Of a stretch of 64,000 nucleotides of DNA, positions 25,976 through 34,105 are shown one piece after another. The position numbers were made by a program, and so were the translations under genes. The DNA is from Curtobacterium pusillum (lineage in GTDB: Bacteria > Actinomycetota > Actinomycetes > Actinomycetales > Microbacteriaceae). Position 1 is the first letter of the stretch. Every line of letters starts with the position of its first letter. The stretch spans positions 3,534,001 through 3,598,000 of the forward strand of contig CP018783.1 of the NCBI GenBank assembly GCA_002025645.1. The letters run 5' to 3'. The notes under the pieces are model-generated. The model made no database searches. It was not told the DNA's origin and saw nothing but the letters and a program-made list of their open reading frames with translations.

Positions 25976-26844
25976 GCTCCGACGCGGCGCAGCTTCGCGA
26001 GCGGTGCCCGCTCGCCGGGCATGACCCGCTTGACGCCGTCGCCGATCGCCGTCTCGATGATGCGCACGTCGCGCGCCAGCGTCTGCAGCCCGTGCGGCTC
26101 GAGCGAGGCGGCGTGGTCGGAGCCCCACATCGTGCGGTCGAGGGTGATGTGCCGCTCCACCGCGGTGGCACCGAGGGCGACCGCCGCGATCGAGATCTGC
26201 AGGCCGGGCTCGTGGCCCGAGTAGCCGACCGGCACGCCCGCGTAGCGGCTCGCGAGGGTGTCGATCATCCGGAGGTTCGCCTCCTCGGGCGGGAGCGGGT
26301 ACGTCGACGTGGCGTGCAGCAGCACGAGGCGCTCGGTGCCGAGGGCCTCCACCGCACGGTCGATCTGCTCCAGCGTCGACATGCCCGTCGACAGGATCAC
26401 GGGCTTGCCGGTCGCGGCGACGGCGGACAGCAGCCCGAGGTCGGTCACCGATGCAGAGGCGATCTTGTACGCGACGACGTTCAGGTCCTCGAGGAAGTCC
26501 ACCGACGGCTCGTCCCACGGCGACGCGAACCAGTCGAGCCCGCGCATCGTGGCGTGGTCGCCGATCTCGATGTACTGGTCGCGGTCGAACTCCACCCGGT
26601 GGCGGTACTCCAGGTACGTCATCTCGCCCCACGGCGTCGACCGGGGCGTGCTCTTCATGTGCTCCGGCGTGGAGATCGCCGGCGTGCGCTTCTGGAACTT
26701 CACCGCCTGCAGCCCGGCGTCGGCCGCGACGTCGATGAGCCGCTTCGCGATGTCGACGTCGCCGTTGTGGTTGAGGCCGATCTCGCCGATCAGGTAGGCG
26801 GGGTGGCCCGCGCCGATCGTGGACGTGCCGATGGTGACCGTCAT
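25972..26844 (-). CDS. neuB: N-acetylneuraminate (nonulosonate) synthase, NeuB domain only
   Basis: Condenses a six-carbon amino sugar with phosphoenolpyruvate to make a nine-carbon sialic-acid-type sugar. Motifs are LIGEIGLNHNGD, QAVKFQKRTP, YKIASASVTDLGLL, VILSTGMSTLEQIDRAVEAL, LLHATSTYPLPPEEANL, GYSGHEPGL and ATAVERHITLDR. The 290 residues cover the TIM-barrel NeuB domain but not the about 60-residue antifreeze-like SAF domain that usually caps the active site of the partner subunit. ATGA overlap with neuA and GTGA overlap with the glycosyltransferase make a coupled trio. Confidence 0.9.
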   Translation of the reverse strand: MTVTIGTSTIGAGHPAYLIGEIGLNHNGDVDIAKRLIDVAADAGLQAVKFQKRTPAISTPEHMKSTPRSTPWGEMTYLEYRHRVEFDRDQYIEIGDHATMRGLDWFASPWDEPSVDFLEDLNVVAYKIASASVTDLGLLSAVAATGKPVILSTGMSTLEQIDRAVEALGTERLVLLHATSTYPLPPEEANLRMIDTLASRYAGVPVGYSGHEPGLQISIAAVALGATAVERHITLDRTMWGSDHAASLEPHGLQTLARDVRIIETAIGDGVKRVMPGERAPLAKLRRVGA

Positions 26845-27551
26845 GGTGCTCCGTTCAGGACAGGGTCGAGGTGCGGCGCGAGGGCTTCGGCGACCGCGAG
26901 GTCACCGGGGTCGTCGATGTCGATCGCGCCGCGGGGGTCGACGACGACGAGTTCCACCCGACCGTGGAAGCGGTGGCGGTGCTGCCGGAAGGCCGCGGTC
27001 CGGAACGCGTAGAAGGCTCCGGTCTCGCGGTACTCCGGCTCGCGGTCCTGGCGGCGGGGACGGACCGCGGCGTCGTGGTTCACAGCGCGGGCGGTGCCGT
27101 CCTCGGCGATGCGCCAGAGGAAGGCGTGCGACGGTGCCGCCGCGAACACCGAGTCCGCGTGGCCGTCCCGCACGCGTGCGACGGCGGTGTCGAGGTCCGA
27201 CGGGTCGGTGAACGGCGACGTGGCCTGCAGGAACACGACGACCTCGAGCTCCTCGCCCCCTGCCGCCAGTTCGTCGAGGACGTGCAGCAGCGCCGACTCC
27301 GACGAGGCCTCGTCACCCGCCAGCTCGGTCGGCCGTCGGACCACCCGGGCGCCGGCGAGCGCGGCCTCGGCGGCGATCGCGTCACCGTCGGTCGAGACCA
27401 CCACGGCGTCGATCGACGTCGCGCCCAGCGCCGCCTCCACAGCACGGCGGACCAGGGACCGGCCGGCGACCGCACGGAGGTTCTTCCCCGGGATCCCCTT
27501 CGACCCGGCACGGGCGGGGACGACCGCGACGACGGAACCGGTGGAGCGCAT
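26841..27551 (-). CDS. neuA: Acylneuraminate cytidylyltransferase (CMP-nonulosonate synthetase)
   Basis: Activates the nine-carbon sugar with CTP to give the CMP form used by the glycosyltransferase. The 236 residues have the nucleotide-binding PARAGSKGIPGKNLR at the N-terminus (about 12-26), VVVSTDGDAIAAEA, LQATSPFTDPSDLD, and C-terminal YRETGAFYAF and AIDIDDPGDLAVAE. TAGCGT ends 6 bases before the ATG, suggesting a leaderless promoter for the cassette. NeuC or other precursor enzymes are not in the window. Confidence 0.92.
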   Translation of the reverse strand: MRSTGSVVAVVPARAGSKGIPGKNLRAVAGRSLVRRAVEAALGATSIDAVVVSTDGDAIAAEAALAGARVVRRPTELAGDEASSESALLHVLDELAAGGEELEVVVFLQATSPFTDPSDLDTAVARVRDGHADSVFAAAPSHAFLWRIAEDGTARAVNHDAAVRPRRQDREPEYRETGAFYAFRTAAFRQHRHRFHGRVELVVVDPRGAIDIDDPGDLAVAEALAPHLDPVLNGAP

Positions 27552-27709
27552 GTCCGGACGCTACGAAGCGCCGGTGACCCGGAAGCGAACACCAGGCAGA
27601 CGCACGCCGAACCGTTCCGGAACCCGCCCTGCGGAGCCGACCCGTGCCTCCCGGCAGTTGCACAGCGGTACCAACGGATGCCGAAAGCCGGTGCGATGAC
27701 GCTGGGACC

Positions 27710-29821
27710 ATGAGCGCCACGTCCCGCACACCCGTCGTCCAGCGAGCACGCTGGGAACGCCCGGCGTTCCTGGGTCTGCTCCTCGCCACCGGGGTGCTCT
27801 ACATCGTGAACCTCGGGGCGAACGGGTACGCGAACGCGTTCTACTCGGCCGCCGTGCAGGCCGGCAGCACGAACTGGGAGGCGTTCTTCTACGGGTCCTC
27901 GGACGCCGGCAACTCGATCACCGTCGACAAGCCGCCCGCGTTCCTGTGGGTCATGGAGCTGTCCGTGCGGCTGTTCGGCCTCAACTCGTGGGCGATCCTG
28001 GTCCCCGAGGCACTCATGGGCGTCGGCGCCGTCGCGCTGCTGTACGTCATCGTGCGGCGACGGTTCTCGGCCGGATCGGCCCTGATCGCCGGAGCCGCGC
28101 TCGCGACGACCCCGGTGGCAACGCTCATGTTCCGGTTCAACAACCCGGACGCGCTGCTCACCCTGCTCATGGTGCTGTCGCTCTGGCTCGTCCTGCGCGG
28201 CATCGAGAGCGGGCGCGTGCGGTGGGTCGTGCTCGCCGGGGTGGCCGTCGGCATCGCGTTCCTGACGAAGCAGCTCCAGGGGTTCCTGATCCTGCCCGTG
28301 CTCGTCGGTGTGTACCTGTACTGCTCGTCGCTGCCGTTCGTGAAGCGCGTGGTGCACCTGCTGTGGGCGGCGCTCGCCGTGGTCGTGGCCGGGGGTTGGT
28401 GGGTGGCGATCGTCGAGCTCGTGCCGACCTCCGCGCGGCCGTACGTCGGCGGGTCGCAGACGAACTCGTTCCTCGAGCTGACCTTCGGGTACAACGGCCT
28501 CGGGCGCGTGACCGGCGACGAGACCGGCAGTGTCACGGGCGGTGGCGGGGGCGGTACCGCGGGAGCCGGCTCGTGGGGTGCCACCGGGCTCCTCCGGCTG
28601 TTCGGCTCGGAGTTCGCCGGGCAGATCACCTGGCTGCTGCCGACCGCGCTCGTCCTGCTCGTGGCGTCGCTCGTCGCCCTCGGGTTCCGGCAGCGGACCT
28701 CGGCTGGGCTCGCCACGGTGCTCGCGCTCGGCGGCGCGCTGCTGCTCACCGCGCTGGTGTTCAGCTTCATGGGCGGGATCTTCCACCCGTACTACACGGT
28801 CGCCCTCGCTCCGTACATCGCCGGGCTCGTGGGGATCGGGGCCGGGCTGCTGTGGGAGCGACGCGGGTCGTGGTGGTGGCGGGGGACCGCGGCGTTCGCG
28901 GTGGTGGTGACCGTGGTGTGGCAGTGGCAGCTGCTGACGGCGGCGTCGGGGTGGCAGCCGTGGATCCGGTGGGTGGTGCTCGTCGTCGGGGTGGTGACGG
29001 CGGTGGCTGTGCTCGTTCCGGTGCGGCGGGTCGCCGTGGGTGGCGATTGGGGGGATGTCCCTCCGCTCGATGTTCGTTCGCTCGATGTGGCGGGCGCTCG
29101 TCGGGAGCGGGGGCTGCCCGCACGGTGGGCTCGGCCCGTCGGCGGCGTGGTCGTCGTGGGCGCGCTCGTCACGGGACTGCTCGGTCCGACGGCGTACTCG
29201 ATCGACACGGTGACGACGGCGCACACGGGGTCGTTGCCGTCGGCGGGGCCGAGCGTGGCGGGGGCAGGGTTCGGCGGCGGCGGCGGTGGCGGTGGCCGGG
29301 GCGGCTTCGGAGGTCCCGGGGGCGCGGGCCGGGGCTTCGGCGCTGGCGGTGGAGGGCCGGCTGGCGGTGGTGCGGCGGGCGGTGGTTCGGCCGGCGGTCC
29401 GGGCGGGTTCGGTGGGCAGGGCGAGGGCGGCCGTGGTGGCTTCGGTGGGGGCGGCGCCGGCAGCCTGCTGGGCGGGTCGACCGACGTGGCGTCCGCGCTG
29501 CGGAAGGCGCTGCTCGAGGACGCGTCCGACTACCGGTGGGTGGCCGCCGCGATCGGTTCGAACAGTGCGGCGACGTACCAGCTCGCCACGGGGGAGTCCG
29601 TGATGCCGATCGGTGGGTTCAACGGGTCCGACCCGTCACCGACCCTCGCGGAGTTCAAGGAGTACGTGGCCGCGGGCGAGATCCACTACTTCATCGCCGG
29701 GAGCGTCGGACGGTCGAACGGTGGCAGCGACGCCGCCTCGGAGATCTCCGCGTGGGTGGAGTCGAACTTCACCGCGACGACGATCGGGGGCGTGACCGTC
29801 TACGACCTGACGGCCGGGTGA
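27710..29821 (+). CDS. GT39-type membrane glycosyltransferase (ArnT/YkcB-like mannosyltransferase)
   Basis: A 703-residue polytopic membrane protein. The first extracytoplasmic loop has YGSSDAGNSITVDKPP, with the acidic residues and VDKPP typical of bacterial GT39/ArnT-like enzymes that move a sugar from a lipid carrier to a cell-surface acceptor. About eleven to thirteen hydrophobic helices extend to about residue 500. A very glycine-rich linker (about 515-590) and a soluble C-terminal domain with WVAAAIGSNSAATYQLATGE follow, the usual YkcB tail. It is divergent from neuA. Confidence 0.88.
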   Translation: MSATSRTPVVQRARWERPAFLGLLLATGVLYIVNLGANGYANAFYSAAVQAGSTNWEAFFYGSSDAGNSITVDKPPAFLWVMELSVRLFGLNSWAILVPEALMGVGAVALLYVIVRRRFSAGSALIAGAALATTPVATLMFRFNNPDALLTLLMVLSLWLVLRGIESGRVRWVVLAGVAVGIAFLTKQLQGFLILPVLVGVYLYCSSLPFVKRVVHLLWAALAVVVAGGWWVAIVELVPTSARPYVGGSQTNSFLELTFGYNGLGRVTGDETGSVTGGGGGGTAGAGSWGATGLLRLFGSEFAGQITWLLPTALVLLVASLVALGFRQRTSAGLATVLALGGALLLTALVFSFMGGIFHPYYTVALAPYIAGLVGIGAGLLWERRGSWWWRGTAAFAVVVTVVWQWQLLTAASGWQPWIRWVVLVVGVVTAVAVLVPVRRVAVGGDWGDVPPLDVRSLDVAGARRERGLPARWARPVGGVVVVGALVTGLLGPTAYSIDTVTTAHTGSLPSAGPSVAGAGFGGGGGGGGRGGFGGPGGAGRGFGAGGGGPAGGGAAGGGSAGGPGGFGGQGEGGRGGFGGGGAGSLLGGSTDVASALRKALLEDASDYRWVAAAIGSNSAATYQLATGESVMPIGGFNGSDPSPTLAEFKEYVAAGEIHYFIAGSVGRSNGGSDAASEISAWVESNFTATTIGGVTVYDLTAG

Positions 29822-29842
29822 CGCCGGGGCCGTGCCGTGCTG

Positions 29843-29991
29843 CCGAGACGTCACGGCGTGGCGCCCGACCGAGACGCCGCCGTGCTGCCGAGACGCCGCC
29901 GTCCGGCCGAGACGCCGCCGTACGGGGCGGTGTCTCGCGTGAGCGCCGGCGTCCGACGGGACGGGCGGCGTCGCTCCCGACCGAGACACCG
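29843..29991. repeat. Cluster of CCGAGACGCCGCCG repeats in the intergenic gap
   Basis: After a degenerate copy at 29843 (CCGAGACG), three near-identical CCGAGACGCCGCCGT units follow from about 29868 to 29921. An inverted copy GGCGGTGTCTCG lies at about 29927 and a further direct copy CCGAGACACCGC at 29980. The array fills the 204-base gap between the GT39 gene and the next gene; opposite copies can form hairpins. Confidence 0.75.
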
Positions 29992-30025
29992 CGGGCGACG
30001 CACGACGCCGGGTTAGGGTCGAGGG

Positions 30026-30586
30026 ATGCTCGGCGCCGACGACCCCCTCGATCCGACCCCTCGGCGCATCCTGGTCGCCGGCACGACCGGCGTCGGGAAG
30101 ACCACGACGGCCGGACGCATCGGTGCCGTGCTCGGCGTGCCGCACACCGAGATCGACTCCCTGTTCCACGGCCCGGACTGGGAACCGCGGGAGACGTTCG
30201 TCGCGGACGTCGAGGCGTACACGAGCGAACCGGCCTGGGTCACGGAGTGGCAGTACACGCCGGTGCGGGCGCTGCTGGCCGAGCGAGCGGACACCCTGGT
30301 CTGGATCGACCTGCCGACACCGGTGGCGCTGTGGCGGCTGCTCCGCCGGACGCTCCGGCGACGACTGCGGCGCGTCGAGCTCTGGAACGGCAACGTCGAG
30401 CCGTCGCTCTGGACGTTCTTCACCGACCAGGGGCACATCTTGCGGTGGGGCATCCAGACGCGCAACGTCTCGCGGCGTCGTGTCCCCGAACTCGTCACGT
30501 CGGCGCCGCACCTGCGGATCGTGCACCTGCGCTCGCAGCGGGAGGTCGACCGGTTCGTGCAGCACCTCGGCGGAGGCCGCGGATAG
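30026..30586 (+). CDS. P-loop ATPase resembling topology-modulation/adenylate-kinase-like proteins
   Basis: A 186-residue protein with Walker A VAGTTGVGKTTTAGRIG (about residues 17-33) and EIDSLFHGPDWEPRETF, the pattern of FlaR-type topology modulation proteins and related small kinases. LVWIDLPTPVALWRLLRRTL and the Arg-rich segment after it resemble the kinase lid. The substrate is unknown. TAGGGT ends 6 bases before the ATG, so it is probably leaderless. tRNA-Arg starts 15 bases after the stop. Confidence 0.8.
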   Translation: MLGADDPLDPTPRRILVAGTTGVGKTTTAGRIGAVLGVPHTEIDSLFHGPDWEPRETFVADVEAYTSEPAWVTEWQYTPVRALLAERADTLVWIDLPTPVALWRLLRRTLRRRLRRVELWNGNVEPSLWTFFTDQGHILRWGIQTRNVSRRRVPELVTSAPHLRIVHLRSQREVDRFVQHLGGGRG

Positions 30587-30600
30587 AATCGTGGCCGTCC

Positions 30601-30673
30601 GCCTCCGTAGCTCAGTGGATAGAGCAGGTGGTTTCTACCCACCGTGCCGCGGGTTCGATTCCTGCCGGGGGCA
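30601..30673 (+). tRNA. tRNA-Arg (TCT)
   Basis: Cloverleaf with acceptor GCCTCCG/CGGGGGC (one G-T pair), D arm AGCTCAGTGGATAGAGC, anticodon stem GGTGG/CCACC with loop TTTCTAC (anticodon TCT, reading AGA), and T arm around GCGGGTTCGATTCCTGC. The discriminator is A; CCA is not encoded. Confidence 0.95.
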
Positions 30674-30679
30674 CACACG

Positions 30680-30715
30680 ACGAAGGCCGCCGTCCCGAGG
30701 GGCGGCGGCCTTCGT
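30680..30715. terminator. Bidirectional terminator hairpin after tRNA-Arg
   Basis: ACGAAGGCCGCCG pairs perfectly with CGGCGGCCTTCGT around TCCCGAGGGG. It serves tRNA-Arg on the plus strand and the convergent membrane-protein gene ending at 30730. Confidence 0.85.
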
Positions 30716-30729
30716 GCTGGAGGCGGGGA

Positions 30730-32028
30730 CTACTCGTCGTCCTCTGCGGCACGACGACGGAGCTCGCTCGCGCTGATCGGCTGCGTGTACGGCGCCTCGG
30801 AGGTCTCGTTCGCGTCGGTCGGCTCGGCCGGTGCATCGGCGATGCGTGTCGGCACCGAGGTCGTGCTCGGACCGCTCGGCGACTCGGCCTTCCGGCCGTC
30901 GGCGGCAGGCGCACGGTTGACGTGCGCATCGGCCGAGGTCGGCTTCGCGACGGGCGGCGGCACCGAACCGGGGGTGCGGCTCGCCGGGGAGATCGGAGCG
31001 GCCGGGCTCTGCTTCGCCCCGGCAGCGCGTGCGTCGTCCACTGCGTCCGCGTTGTCGGCGTCGGAGTCCTTGCCGACCGGTGAACCGAGCGTCGGGCGGA
31101 CCGGCGCCCCGGACAGCGGCGTGGTCGCACCGTCGCCGTAGGCACGCGTCGTGTTGGCGTCCGAGATCGGCGTGGTGGCGTTGGTGCCGTTCGTGTCGGA
31201 GATCGGCGTCGTGGCGTTCGGGTCGACCGGAGTCGCGCCACGGGCGGTGCCGCCTCGGGTGACCGAGAAGCCGGCACCGGCACCTGCACCTGCGCCCGCT
31301 CCCGCGGCGGCGGGAGCAGCCGGAGCAGCCGACCCCGTACCGGCCGCAGCCGACGGGGCGGACGAGGTCGGGCCTCCGGGTCGCTGCGGAGCAGGCCGGA
31401 GCGAGCTCGTGGTCGGGGTGGGCCGCTCGGCTGCCGGAGCCGGCGTCGTCGCGGGCGCGGCCGTGTCGGCCGTGGCGGCCTGGTCGGCGTTCCAGTCCTG
31501 CTGGCGCTTGATGAGGTCGGCGTCGGGATCCGGGGAGTCGAACTTCCAGCGCTCGAGGTCGCTCTTGAACAGCTTCCGGGCACGGCCGGGGCGCGCCTGC
31601 CACTCGAGGAGCCGGTCGCGGAACTCGGCGAGCGACTGGTCGGCCTGGAAGCTGAAGGTCGACGAGTTCTTCTTGATGTCGGCGATCTCGTGCTGCGTCC
31701 AGTTGGCCGCGAGCGGAGCGCCGGCGACCGGGAGGAGGCGGAGGCGGATGTCGGCGTCCTCGGCCAGGTGGTCGGCGTAGGCGCGCTCGTCGTGCCCGAG
31801 CGATCCCCACGCCGCGGCCTTGCGCGCCGCGGAGACGATGCCCGCGACGGCGGCGTTGCGTGCCTCGCGCTCCTGCATCGCGACGACGCGCTTCGTCGCC
31901 CCGCGGCCGATGAGTGCCGCGATGACGCCGGCGACGATGATCGCGACGAAGGGGATGAGTGCTCCGGAGATCACTCGCCAGCCGTCGTCCGACGAGATCC
32001 AGTCGGTCAGGTCGTTCCACCAGTCCAT
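30730..32028 (-). CDS. Unknown membrane-anchored protein with a long disordered tail
   Basis: The 432 residues divide into three parts. First is an N-terminal amphipathic stretch and one transmembrane helix (VISGALIPFVAIIVAGVIAA, about residues 19-38). Next is a charged helical cytosolic part to about residue 180, with ALIGRGATKRVVAMQEREAR. Last is a long Ala/Pro/Thr-rich tail including a repeated TTPISDTN/TTPISDAN unit and ending ELRRRAAEDDE. No family is recognised; it looks like a membrane-tethered scaffold. It converges on tRNA-Arg. Confidence 0.7.
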   Translation of the reverse strand: MDWWNDLTDWISSDDGWRVISGALIPFVAIIVAGVIAALIGRGATKRVVAMQEREARNAAVAGIVSAARKAAAWGSLGHDERAYADHLAEDADIRLRLLPVAGAPLAANWTQHEIADIKKNSSTFSFQADQSLAEFRDRLLEWQARPGRARKLFKSDLERWKFDSPDPDADLIKRQQDWNADQAATADTAAPATTPAPAAERPTPTTSSLRPAPQRPGGPTSSAPSAAAGTGSAAPAAPAAAGAGAGAGAGAGFSVTRGGTARGATPVDPNATTPISDTNGTNATTPISDANTTRAYGDGATTPLSGAPVRPTLGSPVGKDSDADNADAVDDARAAGAKQSPAAPISPASRTPGSVPPPVAKPTSADAHVNRAPAADGRKAESPSGPSTTSVPTRIADAPAEPTDANETSEAPYTQPISASELRRRAAEDDE

Positions 32029-32120
32029 GCGCGCACCATACTCACGGAACGGTCAGGCATCGGGGAGGTCGGTCGGCGTTCCGTGCATCCGACCGGAGAT
32101 GATTCCAATGTGGAACATCA

Positions 32121-32387
32121 TCACCCCCAGCGCAGGCAGTCCACGGCGTCGTCGGCGGACCACACGTTCGGGAACTCGACGAACCGGCGCTCGGTCGACA
32201 CGTACCGCCGGGCGCGGTACGCGGTCCCGCCGGCCACGTCGACCCGGTCCACGTAACCGACGATCTCCCCGTTCGCGCGGGTCACGCGGCTCAGGTCGTC
32301 GCGGACGTCGAGGATCCTGAGGTCACCGCGCGACCAGGCGACGGGCACGGTGCGGATCCGCAGAGCGGGTTCGGTCGTCGTGTGCAT
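32121..32387 (-). CDS. Hypothetical protein, 88 residues
   Basis: A small beta-rich protein (LRIRTVPVAWSRGDLRILDV, EIVGYVDRVDVAGGTAYRAR) ending FVEFPNVWSADDAVDCLRWG. The pattern resembles small proteins that sit beside msrA or stress genes, but no function is known. GGAGGCACC lies just before the ATG. It is divergent from msrA with 175 bases between; that gap holds only the msrA -10. Confidence 0.65.
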   Translation of the reverse strand: MHTTTEPALRIRTVPVAWSRGDLRILDVRDDLSRVTRANGEIVGYVDRVDVAGGTAYRARRYVSTERRFVEFPNVWSADDAVDCLRWG

Positions 32388-32562
32388 CGTGGTGCCTCCG
32401 GTTCGTCGTGCGCTTCGTCGTCCTGGGATGGACGCTACGGCGCACCACCGACACGCCGGGCGCCGACCACCCTGTTGGGGAACGACGACACCACCAGGAG
32501 CGTTGTGGAGGAGGATGCCGCGATCGCGGCTCGCTCGAAGCCCCGGAAGGTAGGTTGAGTCC

Positions 32563-33090
32563 ATGACCACGTTCGTGCTCGCAGGTGGATGTTTCTGGTG
32601 TCTCGACGCCGTGTACCGCACGCTCCAGGGTGTGCAGGACGTGGTGTCCGGCTACATCGGCGGTGGGGTGGAGAACCCCTCCTACGAGCTGGTCTGCACC
32701 GGGACGACCGGTCACGCCGAGGCCGTCGCCGTCACCTTCGACGAGACGGTGATCCCCGCGGAGGTGATCCTCGACGTGTTCTTCACGCTGCACGACCCGC
32801 GGCAGCTGAACCGGCAGGGCGCCGACGTCGGCACCCAGTACCGGTCGGCGATGTTCCCGGCCGACGACGACCAGAAGGCCCTGTTCGAGCGTGCGATCGA
32901 GCGCGCTTCGGACATCTGGGACGGTGGCATCGTGACCACGATCGAGCCGATGGGTACGTTCTACCGTGCGGAGGAGTACCACCAGGACTTCTTCGCGAAG
33001 AACCCCGGCCAGGGCTACTGCCTCGCGGTGGCGCTGCCGAAGGTGAACAAGGTCCGCAAGGCCTACAGTCAGTACATCCTGGCGTCCTGA
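32563..33090 (+). CDS. msrA: Peptide-methionine (S)-S-oxide reductase
   Basis: Repairs methionine S-sulfoxide in proteins. The 175 residues carry the catalytic AGGCFWCLDAVY motif with Cys10 and Cys13. SGYIGGGVENPSYELVCTGT, FFTLHDPRQLNRQGADVGTQYR and FYRAEEYHQDFFAKNP follow, all classic MsrA. TAGGTT ends 6 bases before the ATG, indicating a leaderless start. Confidence 0.96.
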   Translation: MTTFVLAGGCFWCLDAVYRTLQGVQDVVSGYIGGGVENPSYELVCTGTTGHAEAVAVTFDETVIPAEVILDVFFTLHDPRQLNRQGADVGTQYRSAMFPADDDQKALFERAIERASDIWDGGIVTTIEPMGTFYRAEEYHQDFFAKNPGQGYCLAVALPKVNKVRKAYSQYILAS

Positions 33091-33127
33091 CAGTCGGACG
33101 TCGGGGCCACGAGGAGGTGGTCGAACG

Positions 33128-33331
33128 ATGACGAACAACACCGGGACCTGGGTAGCGGTCGGACCGGCGGGAGCGGTGGGCAGCATCCACCGTGCCGACG
33201 GCGGCTTCCGGGTCGAGCTCTACGGTCACCGCGGCTCCGGCGGGACGTACCCGTCGCTCGAGTCCGCGAAGGGTGCGGTCCACGCGGCGCTCGGACCACT
33301 TGCCGACCGGCCCGAGTTCCGAGCGCACTGA
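33128..33331 (+). CDS. Small conserved-type hypothetical protein, 67 residues
   Basis: A compact soluble protein (GTWVAVGPAGAVGSIHRADG, VELYGHRGSGGTYPSLESAK) that looks like a single small beta/alpha domain. A strong GAGGAGGTGG site precedes the ATG by 7 bases, one of the best in the window, so it should be well translated. It lies 37 bases after msrA and is probably in its transcript. Function unknown. Confidence 0.68.
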   Translation: MTNNTGTWVAVGPAGAVGSIHRADGGFRVELYGHRGSGGTYPSLESAKGAVHAALGPLADRPEFRAH

Positions 33332-33399
33332 CCGGTCCGGACTGGAGGCACGGGGGACTTCTCCTCCACAGCTCACCTTTCCGAGACATCCAGTCACAG

Positions 33400-33437
33400 A
33401 TCGAGCCCCGGGGTGCTTCCGCACCCCGGGGCTCGAT
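33400..33437 (+). terminator. Strong hairpin between the msrA unit and ssb
   Basis: ATCGAGCCCCGGGGTGC, loop TTCC, then the exact reverse complement, giving a 17-base-pair stem. It ends only 12 bases before the ssb start codon. It is a terminator for the upstream unit, or an attenuator or translational block for ssb. There is no U-run. Confidence 0.75.
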
Positions 33438-33449
33438 GACGATCGACCC

Positions 33450-34079
33450 ATGAACGACACCATCACCGTCTGCGGGATCATCGCCACCGAGCCACGTCAC
33501 CTCGTGACCGACACCGGCATCGCCATCACGAGCATGCGGCTCGCCTCACCGTCGCGACGCTGGGACCGCGCCACGTCCACCTGGACCAACGGCGCGACCA
33601 ACTGGTACACCGTCACGGCCTTCCGCTCCCTCGCCGCCAACGTCCACCGCTCGCTGAAGAAGGGCGACCGCATCGTCGTCGCCGGGCGGATCCGCATCCG
33701 GACCTGGGAGCGCGACGGTCGCGGCGGCACGTCGGTGGAGATCGACGCCGAGGGACTCGGGCACGACCTCGCGTGGGGCATCAGCAACTGGGTCCGCGTG
33801 CCTCGGCACACGGGGGAGTCGACGGCACCTCCCGGAGCCGCGCCGGTCGTCGACATGCGGACCGGTGAGATCGGCGCCGTCCCGGGCGCGGCCACCGACG
33901 ACGAGCTCCCCGACGAGTCAGCCCCTGAGCACCCCGACGACGGCACGCCGGATCTCCACGACGTCGGATCTGCCGACCACGACGCCCTCGGGTACGCGGT
34001 CACCGCCGACCCGGACGGGCCGGACCCGGACGGCGCTCACCTGGACAGTGCTCACCCCGGCGTGCGGGAAGCCGCGTGA
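33450..34079 (+). CDS. ssb: Single-stranded DNA-binding protein (paralogue type)
   Basis: A 209-residue SSB. The N-terminal OB-fold shows ITVCGIIATEPRHLVTDTGI, TNWYTVTAFRSLAANVHRSL, KKGDRIVVAGRIRIRTWERD and GTSVEIDAEGLGHDLAWG. The C-terminal half is acidic and disordered but lacks the DDDIPF-type tip that recruits partner proteins, so this is probably a second, specialised SSB (SsbB-like) rather than the replicative one. No ribosome site is visible; a strong hairpin ends 12 bases upstream. Confidence 0.9.
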   Translation: MNDTITVCGIIATEPRHLVTDTGIAITSMRLASPSRRWDRATSTWTNGATNWYTVTAFRSLAANVHRSLKKGDRIVVAGRIRIRTWERDGRGGTSVEIDAEGLGHDLAWGISNWVRVPRHTGESTAPPGAAPVVDMRTGEIGAVPGAATDDELPDESAPEHPDDGTPDLHDVGSADHDALGYAVTADPDGPDPDGAHLDSAHPGVREAA

Positions 34080-34105
34080 CGGGTCGCGGTCGCGTGGTCC
34101 GTGGG

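Noticed and set aside
33400..33437. A riboswitch before ssb
   Set aside because: It is a simple single hairpin with a TTCC loop and no aptamer-like conserved core.
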